From NCBI GenBank assembly GCA_046758905.1, contig JBHIBC010000043.1, positions 1 through 25,228 on the forward strand: a DNA stretch of 25,228 nt, read 5' to 3'. A program made the position numbers and the translations under genes. This DNA comes from JBHIBC01 sp046758905 (lineage in GTDB: Bacteria > Acidobacteriota > Polarisedimenticolia > Gp22-AA2). Shown piece after piece: positions 1 through 7,098 of the stretch (positions are counted from its first letter, which is position 1; each line of letters begins with the position of its first letter). The notes beneath the pieces are model-generated. The model saw only the letters and a list, made by a program, of their open reading frames with translations. It did not search any database and was not told where the DNA came from.

Positions 1-26
1 CCCGGGCCGGGAGCGGGGCGGACCGG

Positions 27-1412
27 CTAATCGGGGTCGCGTGAGGCGCGGCCGTCCGGCCCGCCCTCGTACCCCTCCCGCGCCCGCACCTCCAGGCCGG
101 GCCGGTCGACCCGCAACTCGATGGACCGCCAGCCCGGGCGCGCCGCATCCTCCGGGAGGTAGCAGACGCGGTAGTGGTGCAGCAGGGCCTCCGCGACGCG
201 GGCCCAGGACTCCTCGGTCCCGATCTCGGACGCGTACAGGATCTCGCCTCCGCTCTGCCGGGCGATCGCGCCGAGGCCGGCCAGAGGCTCCGCCTCCCGC
301 GGGCCGCCGAGCACGACGGCGAACACCGTGGCGCGCGTCCGCCTCAGCTCCTCGAGGGCGGCCGCCATCGATCCGCCGCTCGGCGCCGCGTCGCCGCCGG
401 CGCGCGGGGCCGGCTCGGCCGTCGGCGGCGGGCCTTCGCCGGCCGGCGGGCCGTCGTCGTCCCCGGCCGCGGGCCTCGGCGGCGGCGCGGCGAGGACGAG
501 GAGCACGCGATGGCCGGGCCGCTCCTCGAGTGCCTCGGCCGCGGCCCGGAGGACATCGGCGAGGGGGCGCGGGCCGGACTGCGGGGCCGAGCGGGAGTGC
601 GCCGTCTTGAGGTCCTCCGTGAAGACCGACCTGTGGTAGGAGAATCGGAGGGTGGTGCCGTCCCCGCTCTCGTCGCCGGTGGCCGGCGGCTCGACGGCCC
701 AGGTGTCCAGAAGGGTCAGGGCGTGATAGGGAGGCAGCGACCGGCCGACGGCCTCCGCGCCGCGCAGCAGCGTCCGGCGCGGCGCCTCCCCCGGAGCGGC
801 CGCGTCGAGCACGAAGGCGACCGACGCCGGACCGGGCCGGTCGTCGAAGTGGACGATGCGCTGGCGCCTCCCGTCCTCTAGAAGGGTGAAGTCGCTGAGC
901 GACAGGCCCCGCACCGGACGGCCGCGCCGGTCGCGCACGAAGACCGGAACCACCTCCAGCGGCCGTGCGGAGGTCGGCGACAGGTCGTTCGAGCGCGAGA
1001 TGAAGGAGACCCGGGCGCGCCGCCCGCCGCGGGTGCGCGCCCTGACGACGATGGTGCGACGGCGGATCTCCTCCCCGAAGTCGAACTCGAAGGAGAACGG
1101 CGGCGCCGCGGCGCCGCGCACCAAGCGCCCGTTGACGAAGAAATCGACCTGAAGGACGGAATCCCCGGGCGGCACCGTCGGCTCGACCACGACCGATCGG
1201 CGGCCGAGCAGGTAATCCTCCCTGGGGCTGACCAGGGTGATCGAGAAGCCGTTGTCCTCCTCGCTTCGGGCCGCGGGGCGCGGGCTCTCCCAGGCCGGCG
1301 TGCGAGCCCTGGGGGCGTCCGGATCGTCCCGGGCGGCGCCCGGTGCGGGAAGGAGCGCAGCGGCGAGGGCGAGGATGCAGATGCTGGCGGCCCTGCGGCT
1401 TGCTGCGCTCAC
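27..1412 (-). CDS. Secreted VWFA-related domain protein with N-terminal Ig-like domain
   Basis: Predicted exported protein of 461 residues. Residues 1-27 form a signal peptide (basic start, Ala/Leu-rich core, cleavage near PGAA). Residues about 57-137 look like an Ig-like beta domain (VDFFVNGRLV). Residues 152-190 carry the EVVPVFVRDRRGRPVRGL...DFTLLEDG signature that opens acidobacterial VWFA-related proteins (TIGR03436 type, by recall), followed by a von Willebrand A-like fold. The metal-binding DxSxS motif expected after VAFVLD is replaced by DAAAP, so metal-dependent adhesion is doubtful. A Pro/Gly/Asp-rich insert sits at about 308-345. The start is GTG, supported by an AGGAG ribosome site at 1420-1424, 7 bases away. 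Divergent from aroA and preceded by its own promoter. Function unknown; probably periplasmic or surface-associated. Confidence 0.85.
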   Translation of the reverse strand: MSAASRRAASICILALAAALLPAPGAARDDPDAPRARTPAWESPRPAARSEEDNGFSITLVSPREDYLLGRRSVVVEPTVPPGDSVLQVDFFVNGRLVRGAAAPPFSFEFDFGEEIRRRTIVVRARTRGGRRARVSFISRSNDLSPTSARPLEVVPVFVRDRRGRPVRGLSLSDFTLLEDGRRQRIVHFDDRPGPASVAFVLDAAAPGEAPRRTLLRGAEAVGRSLPPYHALTLLDTWAVEPPATGDESGDGTTLRFSYHRSVFTEDLKTAHSRSAPQSGPRPLADVLRAAAEALEERPGHRVLLVLAAPPPRPAAGDDDGPPAGEGPPPTAEPAPRAGGDAAPSGGSMAAALEELRRTRATVFAVVLGGPREAEPLAGLGAIARQSGGEILYASEIGTEESWARVAEALLHHYRVCYLPEDAARPGWRSIELRVDRPGLEVRAREGYEGGPDGRASRDPD

Positions 1413-1456
1413 GCGGCGACTCCTGGCCTCGGGGCCCGAACGGGCCCGGGATCAAC

Positions 1457-1485
1457 AAGATAGGGGCCTGGCGCCGGCACGTCAA
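1457..1485 (-). promoter_or_regulatory. Sigma70-type promoter of the VWFA gene
   Basis: Read on the minus strand: TTGACG (1480-1485), a 17-base spacer, then TATCTT (1457-1462). Transcription would start near 1450, giving a leader of about 38 bases before the GTG start at 1412. It lies in a less GC-rich patch between the divergent VWFA and aroA genes. Confidence 0.6.
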
Positions 1486-1580
1486 GGATCGGGCATCTCG
1501 TGTACGATGGAGGATGCTCCGAAGCGCCTCGGGAAGCGAATCCCGGGGCGCCGCAGGGCGTGGCACCGAGGGGCTTTCAC

Positions 1581-2885
1581 TTGGCGGACGAACGGTCGAT
1601 GCGCGTCGCCGGTCCGGTTCGGGGGGAGGTCACCGCTCCCCCGTCCAAGAGCCTCACCCAGCGGGCCCTGATCGCGGCCGCCCTGGCGCGCGGCCGCTCG
1701 CGCATCTCCAATCCGCTCCTCTCCGACGATTCCCGCCACCTGATCGCGGCGCTCGGCGCGGTCGGGATACCGGCCCGGGTGCTGGAGGCGGCCCCGCGCC
1801 GGGAGGCCGTGGTCGAGGTGGACGGGCGCGGCGGAGAGATCCCGGCCGAGTCGGCCCAGCTCCGGGTGGGGAACGCGGGGACGACGATGCGCTTCCTGAC
1901 CGCGCTCCTGGCCCTAGGGCGCGGGTCGTACCTCATCGACGGCGACCGGCGGATGCGCGAGCGTCCGATCGGCGCCCTGCTGGAGGCGCTGAGGTCTCTC
2001 GGCGCGGCGGCCGAGTCGGTACACCGCGACGGCTGTCCGCCGGTGCGGGTGGGCGGGCGCGGGATCCCCGGCGGCAGGGCGCGCCTGTCGGGCTCGACGA
2101 GCAGTCAGTTCCTCTCCGGCCTGCTGCTGGCCGCTCCGGCGTCGGCGACGGGCGTGAGCGTCGAGATCGCCGGGGAGGTGGTGTCGCGCCCGTACGTCGA
2201 CCTGACGATCGGGATGATGCGCCGCTTCGGCGTCGAGGTGGCCTGTCGGCCGCCCGGCCCGGCCGCCCGCCGCTTCGGCGTCGAAGCCGGGCAGCGCTAT
2301 CTGGCGCGCGAGCTGAGGATCGAGGGGGACTATTCCTCCGCCTCCTACTTCTTCGCGGCGGCGGCGGTGACCGGCGGGAGCGTGACGGTCCGGGACCTCG
2401 ACCCCGGCTCCGGCCAGGGCGACGCCCGCTTCCTCGATCTGCTGCGGGAGATGGGCTGCCGCGTGCACAGGGGCCGCGACCGGGTGACGCTCGAGGCCGG
2501 CGCGGCGCTCCGGGGGATCGACGCCGACCTCGGCGCCATGCCGGACGTCGCCCCCACGCTGGCGGTCGTCGCCCTGTTCGCCGACGGCGCGACCCGCATC
2601 CGCGGCGTGCCGCACCTCAGGCTGAAGGAGACCGACCGCATCGGGGCGGTGGTCGGCGAGATCCGCCGGCTCGGCGGCGAGGCGCGCCCCGAGCGGGACG
2701 GCCTCCTCATCGAGCCCCGCCCGCTCTCGCCCGCGCGGATCGAGACCTACGGCGACCACCGGATGGCGATGGCCTTCGCGATCGCCGGACTGCGGATCCC
2801 GGGGGTCTCCATCGCCGATCCCGGGTGCGTTGCCAAGTCCTTCCCCGCCTTCTGGTCCGTCCTCGACGATCTCACCCGCGCGTGA
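1581..2885 (+). CDS. aroA: 3-phosphoshikimate 1-carboxyvinyltransferase (EPSP synthase)
   Basis: Catalyses the sixth step of the shikimate pathway: shikimate-3-phosphate plus PEP gives EPSP and phosphate, in the cytoplasm. Family signatures run in order: PPSKSLTQRAL near the N-terminus, VGNAGTTMRFLTA (PEP/glyphosate loop), RPIGALLEAL, STSSQFLSG, GDYSSASYFFAAA, LKETDRIGA and GDHRMAMAFA near the C-terminus. Length 434 aa is normal (E. coli 427). I prefer the TTG start at 1581 because GAGG at 1568-1571 lies 9 bases upstream; the ATG at 1599 lacks a visible ribosome site and would give 428 aa. The position that is Pro in E. coli NAGTAMRP is Phe here. It stands alone between divergent and convergent neighbours. 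I see no convincing promoter; one may lie within 1413-1580. Confidence 0.95.
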   Translation: MADERSMRVAGPVRGEVTAPPSKSLTQRALIAAALARGRSRISNPLLSDDSRHLIAALGAVGIPARVLEAAPRREAVVEVDGRGGEIPAESAQLRVGNAGTTMRFLTALLALGRGSYLIDGDRRMRERPIGALLEALRSLGAAAESVHRDGCPPVRVGGRGIPGGRARLSGSTSSQFLSGLLLAAPASATGVSVEIAGEVVSRPYVDLTIGMMRRFGVEVACRPPGPAARRFGVEAGQRYLARELRIEGDYSSASYFFAAAAVTGGSVTVRDLDPGSGQGDARFLDLLREMGCRVHRGRDRVTLEAGAALRGIDADLGAMPDVAPTLAVVALFADGATRIRGVPHLRLKETDRIGAVVGEIRRLGGEARPERDGLLIEPRPLSPARIETYGDHRMAMAFAIAGLRIPGVSIADPGCVAKSFPAFWSVLDDLTRA

Positions 2886-2919
2886 AAAAAAGCCCCCGCG
2901 GGCGATCCCGCGGGGGCTT
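2885..2919 (-). terminator. Intrinsic terminator of the porin gene, abutting the aroA stop
   Basis: A perfect 13-bp inverted repeat (2890-2902 with 2907-2919, stem AAGCCCCCGCGGG) with a 4-base loop. Seven A residues at 2885-2891 become a U tract on the minus strand, the classic form for a gene ending at 2958. The A tract begins at the last base of the aroA stop codon. On the plus strand the hairpin is followed only by a short T run, so termination of aroA there would be weaker. Confidence 0.85.
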
Positions 2920-2957
2920 GCGTTCGGCAGATCGGCGTGGGCCGGTGCCGGCCCCGG

Positions 2958-4313
2958 CTAGAAGCGCAGCCGCGCCTGGCCGTACAGCCTCATCACCTCG
3001 TCGTCGGTGCCGCCGCCGGTCAGGGCATCGTCCGGCGAGAGCTGCGACAGCGAGACGACGAAGTTGACGTTGCGGCTGTAGTTGAAGCCGTACCAGACGT
3101 CCACCGCCGTCCCGAGGTCGTCCGCGCCGCCGTTGTCCTCCTCGAGGGTGTAGTTCCAGAGCTGGGCGCCGAACTCGTGGCGGTCCTGGTAGAAGCCGTT
3201 GTAGCCGATGGCGGTCGCCGTGACCCCGCCGCCCACCGCCGTGCCGCCGAGGGAGGTGGTCGTGTCGGCGAGCTGGAACCAGTCGCCGCGCCCGAGGCGG
3301 TTGTGGAAGTCGCCGAACATCGGGATGAACCCCTCGTCGGCGTCGGTGTCGCTCGTATCGTCGCCGGTGGCCACCTCGAGCCGGGCGTAGACCCGGTGGA
3401 CGTTGCGGCCGGCCTTCCAGTTGTAGCCGAACCAGGCCTCGATGGCCCGCCCCTCGGCGTCCCGATCGGTCCCGGCGCTGGGGTCGGCGGTCGAGTCGCC
3501 GAGCTGCTGGGCCAGCTCCACGTTCCAGATGAAGGAGCTCTGGTCGGTGGTGTCGTGCGCGTAGCGCGCGCCGATGGTCTGGACGTTCACCCCTCCGCTC
3601 GCGGCGTCGAGCGACATCGCGTACACGTCGAAGTTCTGATCGTTGGCCCAGGTCCAGCTCGCGTAGCCCCCGAGGAAGTCGGACGCCTGGTCGCGAAAAC
3701 CGCCGACCGAGACCAGGTCGGGCGGCAGGGGTCCCGCGCCGAAGAAGTCCAAGGACTCGTCCGGACGCGTGTACCAGACCATCAGGCTCACGTTGTCCCA
3801 GTCCCACATCCCGACGCCGCCGTCGTGGGAGATGCCGGTGTAGAAGTCGAGGTCGCCCAGGAGCAGCTCGTTGCCGGCCACGATCTCCTGCCGGCCGATC
3901 CGCAGCGAGAAGCTGTCGCTCCAGAGCTTGTTCAGGGTGATGTTCCCCTGGTAGAGCTCGACGTCGCTCCCCTCGCCGCCGATGCCGCTCCGGGTCGGGC
4001 CGATCCCGCCGGCGGTCGCGTCACCCGCCACGTTCGCGTTCTGGAACTCGAGCCAGGCGGCGACGTTTTTCGAGAGCTTGCCCTCGGCGGCGATCCGGAC
4101 GCGGTACGGGAAGTACAGCGCCTGGTCGTCGACGAGGGGCGGGCCCGCCGTGACGGCATCATCGTCGAAGTCTTTGGCGTTGGTCTGGTACTCGCCGCGG
4201 AACCGTACCTCGCCGTGAATCGTGAACGGCCCGTCGTCCGCCGCCATCGCCGGCGGCGCCATGAGGGCCAGCGCCCCCAGGGCGAGGATCGTTGCGAACA
4301 TCAGCTTCTTCAT
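2958..4313 (-). CDS. Outer-membrane beta-barrel porin (alginate-export-like)
   Basis: 451-residue exported barrel protein. The N-terminus is a clean signal peptide (MKKLMFATILALGALAL, cut after PAMA). The rest is alternating amphipathic strands rich in aromatic residues, with acidic, Gly/Thr-rich loops such as the one around GDDTSDTDADEG. It ends in YGQARLRF, a C-terminal aromatic signal for barrel insertion. The early HGEVRFRGEY and the internal RIGRQEIVAGNELLLGD are reminiscent of alginate-export (AlgE-type) porins, where the arginines line the pore. GGAGGG at 4323-4328 lies 9 bases before the ATG. Monocistronic, ending in a strong terminator. Substrate cannot be told from sequence; 'alginate export' is a family label, not evidence of alginate. 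Confidence 0.82.
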   Translation of the reverse strand: MKKLMFATILALGALALMAPPAMAADDGPFTIHGEVRFRGEYQTNAKDFDDDAVTAGPPLVDDQALYFPYRVRIAAEGKLSKNVAAWLEFQNANVAGDATAGGIGPTRSGIGGEGSDVELYQGNITLNKLWSDSFSLRIGRQEIVAGNELLLGDLDFYTGISHDGGVGMWDWDNVSLMVWYTRPDESLDFFGAGPLPPDLVSVGGFRDQASDFLGGYASWTWANDQNFDVYAMSLDAASGGVNVQTIGARYAHDTTDQSSFIWNVELAQQLGDSTADPSAGTDRDAEGRAIEAWFGYNWKAGRNVHRVYARLEVATGDDTSDTDADEGFIPMFGDFHNRLGRGDWFQLADTTTSLGGTAVGGGVTATAIGYNGFYQDRHEFGAQLWNYTLEEDNGGADDLGTAVDVWYGFNYSRNVNFVVSLSQLSPDDALTGGGTDDEVMRLYGQARLRF

Positions 4314-4833
4314 GTGCTGCGTCCCTCCATGAGATTGAACGACTCTTGCGGTTGCGGATCGAATCGACGAGTACCCCCGAACCCGCCGCGCCGGCTCTGC
4401 TGGTGCGTGGGGCCGGGTGTCCCCAGGCCGGGTCCACTGAAGCGCTGCTCCGAATCCCCCGCTTCACCTCCTCTGCGATTGACGGCACGGCCCACCGCCC
4501 GCCGGGCGCGGCCGGCCGCTGGACTCGTGCGACACCCTGTTGCACTTGCTCGGGCGCGGTGCGATATCGGCTGACTGCGCGGCACACTAACGCCCGGCGT
4601 TCAGGCAAGCGCTGCAATCGTCTTGCCAGTCGCGCGGGCCCGGCCGCCGTGCCGCCGTCAAATCATTGCGGCTCAGGTGATTGGCTCTCTCTCCCGAGGT
4701 CCGGATGGGGAGGCGCCCGGTGCAGGTATCGGTCCAGTAATCCAATGCATTGGATGAAACTCCAAGGCTGTGGATCGGCGGCCCGCACTGGATGGCTGCC
4801 CCGCGGCGGCCGCGGAGCGTCGGCGCGACGCGT
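4314..4833. other. Intergenic region without a recognisable gene
   Basis: Long divergent spacer between the porin (-) and a lipoprotein (+). No frame here shows a convincing start, ribosome site and protein-like composition together, and no tRNA-like fold is visible. It holds a TGAAGCG...CGCTTCA inverted repeat around 4437-4466 and a 16-bp palindrome at 4740-4755. The porin promoter must lie here, but I could not pick a convincing -35/-10 pair. Confidence 0.5.
4740..4755. repeat. 16-bp perfect palindrome, possible operator
   Basis: ATCCAATGCATTGGAT reads identically on both strands. It lies about 80 bases upstream of the -35 box of the lipoprotein promoter at 4834-4862, in a locally AT-richer patch. 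The symmetric half-site ATCCAATG suits a dimeric regulator. No regulator gene is adjacent, so the role is inferred. Confidence 0.45.
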
Positions 4834-4862
4834 TTGACTGGCCGATCGGAAAGGTCTATATA
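4834..4862 (+). promoter_or_regulatory. Strong sigma70-type promoter for the lipoprotein pair
   Basis: TTGACT (4834-4839), a 17-base spacer and TATATA (4857-4862) directly precede the gene at 4919. The expected transcript start near 4869 leaves a leader of about 50 bases containing GGAGG at 4906-4910. Confidence 0.75.
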
Positions 4863-4918
4863 GGACCGGGCCGTCGGGATCCCTGGAGCGATTCGTTCCC
4901 CGGCCGGAGGCGTTTCTC

Positions 4919-5446
4919 ATGCGGACGCTGTCTGACGGACCATCGGCCGGAGCCTCTCTCATCAGCCTGGCGCTGCTCCTGCTCCCCGCGTGCTCCGAGC
5001 CGCGGCGCGAGACGGTCCCGACCCCGCGTTTCGTCCCCGACACGAAGCCCCCGCCGCCGGTGCGGTGGCAGGAGGTCACGATCGAGCCGGGGACCGAGCT
5101 CGTGCTGAAGCTGGAGGAGGCGCTCGGTTCCGGCACGGGGCGCCCCGGAGACGCCTTCAGGGCCCGCGTCGCCAAGGCGATCGTGGTCGACGGCCTCGTG
5201 GCCATCGCGGAGGGATCGATCGTCGAGGGCGTGATCTCGGAGGCCGCGCCCGCCGGGAGGGCGAAGGCCCGGGGCGGAAGGCTGGCTCTCGAATTCCGGC
5301 GCATCCGCACCCCGACCGGCGCCGAGGCGGAGTTCCGCGCGCGTCACGCGGTGAGCGGCGCCGCCTGGCGGGACGTCCGCCTCGAGGTCGGGGCTCCGAT
5401 CACGGTCGTGGTGGACCAAAGTTTCAGGATCAACGTCAGATTCTAA
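4919..5446 (+). CDS. Predicted lipoprotein with TrbI-like beta domain
   Basis: 175-residue protein with a hydrophobic leader ending LLLLPACS, a plausible lipobox with Cys near residue 26, followed by a Pro-rich linker. The mature part (from about EVTIEPGTELVLKL) resembles a small beta domain: a GT..L..L..ALGS...RPGD.F.A.V core, then VAIAEGSIVEGVISE. The same pattern recurs in the next gene, so the two are paralogues. I recall similar sequences in proteins labelled TrbI/VirB10-like, but there is no conjugation context, so I do not call it secretion. GGAGG lies 8 bases before the ATG. First gene of a two-gene unit. Function unknown; envelope location likely. Confidence 0.75.
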   Translation: MRTLSDGPSAGASLISLALLLLPACSEPRRETVPTPRFVPDTKPPPPVRWQEVTIEPGTELVLKLEEALGSGTGRPGDAFRARVAKAIVVDGLVAIAEGSIVEGVISEAAPAGRAKARGGRLALEFRRIRTPTGAEAEFRARHAVSGAAWRDVRLEVGAPITVVVDQSFRINVRF

Positions 5447-5458
5447 GGGGGGATGGAG

Positions 5459-6229
5459 ATGTCGCGCAGCTCACGGACCTGGTTGTTGTCGTGGACGCTC
5501 GCCCTCGCCGGCGCGGCGGCGGCGTGCGGCGGTCGGTCGACGGAGGTCGCGGAGCGGACCTCGCCCGAGGCGGAGGAAGCGGTCTTCGAGGAGGATCTCC
5601 CCGCGCCGCCCGCGCCGGAGCCGAGCGGCGTGAAGAGCCGCCCGCAGAGGATGGCCGGGACGGTGCCCGAGGAGCGGAGCGGCGCCCTCACGCCGCCCCG
5701 CCCGGCCACCGTCACGCTGGTCGTGCCGCAGGGGACGGTCCTCGAGGGGACCTTCGCCGCGCCGCTCAGCTCGCAGAACGCGACGGTCGGCGACGAGGTG
5801 GTCGTGCGCCTCACCCACCCGATCGTCGCGGGCGAGCGGGTCGCTTTCCCGGAGGGGAGCCTGCTGCACGGGAAGGTGACCGACGTCAAGCCGGCCAAGA
5901 AGGGGTTCAAGAACACCAGCGGCGCGCTGGCGGTCGCGTTCGACCGCCTGGTGCGCCCCGACGGCCGTCAGGCGACGGTGGCGGCGGGGTTCACGATGGT
6001 GGCCGAAGGGAGCGGCAAGAAGAAGGCGGCGATCATCGGGGGGAGCGCCGCCGGCGGAGCCATCCTCGGCAAGGTCCTGGAGAAGGACTCGGCGGGCGCG
6101 GCGCTGATCGGAGGCGCGATCGGGACGGCCGTGGCCGGGGCCACGAAGGGCAAGGAGGCGATCATCGCCGAGGGCGACCCGATCGCAGTCACCCTGGAGT
6201 CGCCCGCGAGGGTGATCGTCAGGCGCTGA
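5459..6229 (+). CDS. Predicted lipoprotein, TrbI-like domain plus glycine zipper
   Basis: About 256 residues. The leader ends AGAAAAC (lipobox-like), then comes an acidic, Pro-rich linker. A beta domain (VPQGTVLEGTFAAPLSS..., TVGDEVVVRL, VAFPEGSLLHGKVTD) is paralogous to the preceding gene. A C-terminal Gly/Ala segment (AAIIGGSAAGGAILGK, then ALIGGAIGTAVAGATKG) is a glycine-zipper pair able to insert in or associate with membrane. I chose the ATG at 5459 because the AGGGGGG at 5446-5452 would touch the ATG at 5453 but is 6 bases from this one. The gap to the upstream gene is 12 bases, so the two are probably cotranscribed. Likely envelope structural or stress protein. Confidence 0.72.
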   Translation: MSRSSRTWLLSWTLALAGAAAACGGRSTEVAERTSPEAEEAVFEEDLPAPPAPEPSGVKSRPQRMAGTVPEERSGALTPPRPATVTLVVPQGTVLEGTFAAPLSSQNATVGDEVVVRLTHPIVAGERVAFPEGSLLHGKVTDVKPAKKGFKNTSGALAVAFDRLVRPDGRQATVAAGFTMVAEGSGKKKAAIIGGSAAGGAILGKVLEKDSAGAALIGGAIGTAVAGATKGKEAIIAEGDPIAVTLESPARVIVRR

Positions 6230-6268
6230 GGGCAGGCCCGCGCGGCTCGGGCCGCTGACGACGACGAG

Positions 6269-6338
6269 GCCCGGCGCACCGCGCCCCGCTCCTCGACGGG
6301 GAGGCGGCGCGCCGGGCGTCTTGCCGCCCGGTGGCGGC
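6269..6338. terminator. Possible convergent terminator hairpins
   Basis: Two GC-rich inverted repeats lie between convergent genes: GCCCGGCGC (6269-6277) with GCGCCGGGC (6309-6317), and GCCGCC-CGGT-GGCGGC (6323-6338). Neither has a clear U tract, so intrinsic termination is only suggested by position. Confidence 0.35.
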
Positions 6339-6385
6339 CCTGGGGCTGGAGCCCCCTTGCCGGCCTCAGCGGCCCGGCCGCATCC

Positions 6386-6847
6386 TCACCTGCTCATCAC
6401 GTGCACGTCGACGTTGCACGGCACCGGCTCCCTGTTGCCGCTGCCGTCGTCCATCAGGACGCTCATCGAGAAGTGAGCGTTCCCCGATTGGCCGCCGCCG
6501 GTCTTCTTCAGCTTGTCGCAGACGAAGGTCAGCGACAGGCCGCTATCCAGCCGGGAGCCTCCCACCAGCTTGCAGGACACGCCGTTCGGTGAGAACCCGC
6601 GGCCCCGGAGGCCGAAGCTCAGCACCGGACCGCACTCGCCCGAGCACGAGTAGTCGAGGTCCACCGTGACCGGCTGGCCGAGCGAGTAGTTCCTCACGTT
6701 GAAGCCGCAGTCGTAGCTCATCGCGTTCGAGCCCACCGTGTGGGTGCAGGTCGATTCCCGGACCACCATCTCGGCCCACGCCGGACCCACCGCCAGGCCG
6801 ATCGCTGCGACGGCGGCTGCCGTCGCGCATTTCAGAATGGATCTCAT
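6386..6847 (-). CDS. Small secreted cysteine-rich protein, unknown function
   Basis: 153 residues. Signal peptide 1-25 (MRSILKCATAAAVAAIGLAV, cut after PAWA). The mature part of about 128 residues has seven cysteines (STC, YDCG, YSCSGEC, VSCK, FVCDK, VPCNV) and reads as alternating beta strands with conserved-looking Gly turns, suggesting a small disulphide-stabilised beta sandwich. I do not recognise the family. The start at 6847 is preferred over an in-frame ATG at 6889 because GGAGG at 6858-6862 lies 10 bases upstream and the signal peptide begins right there. It faces away from the TPR genes' 3' end, with a 250-base gap that holds no other gene. An odd number of cysteines leaves one free or allows dimerisation. 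Confidence 0.7.
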   Translation of the reverse strand: MRSILKCATAAAVAAIGLAVGPAWAEMVVRESTCTHTVGSNAMSYDCGFNVRNYSLGQPVTVDLDYSCSGECGPVLSFGLRGRGFSPNGVSCKLVGGSRLDSGLSLTFVCDKLKKTGGGQSGNAHFSMSVLMDDGSGNREPVPCNVDVHVMSR

Positions 6848-7098
6848 CGCCTCTCCACCTCCTGCGCGCCCGGAACGGCCGGGCCTCACATCGACCTCCC
6901 AGCGAGGAGCAAGGCCGATACCATGTCGCCGGAGTGGTCAGCGGGAGCCCGGGGCTCGGCTAAGCCACAGGGGGATCGGGGGATGCCGTTCTCGATATCG
7001 AGCCCCGAGGTGCCGGGGTTCTGGACAGATCACGAATCGGTGCGACAAAAGCCGACGGGCGCGGGGACCATTTTTGTCCGCTGCGGTCCGGGCATCGA

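Noticed and set aside
2937..4574. A 545-codon plus-strand frame antisense to the porin
   Set aside because: Val/Glu/Arg-rich translation without family motifs; the porin has signal peptide, ribosome site and C-terminal barrel signal.
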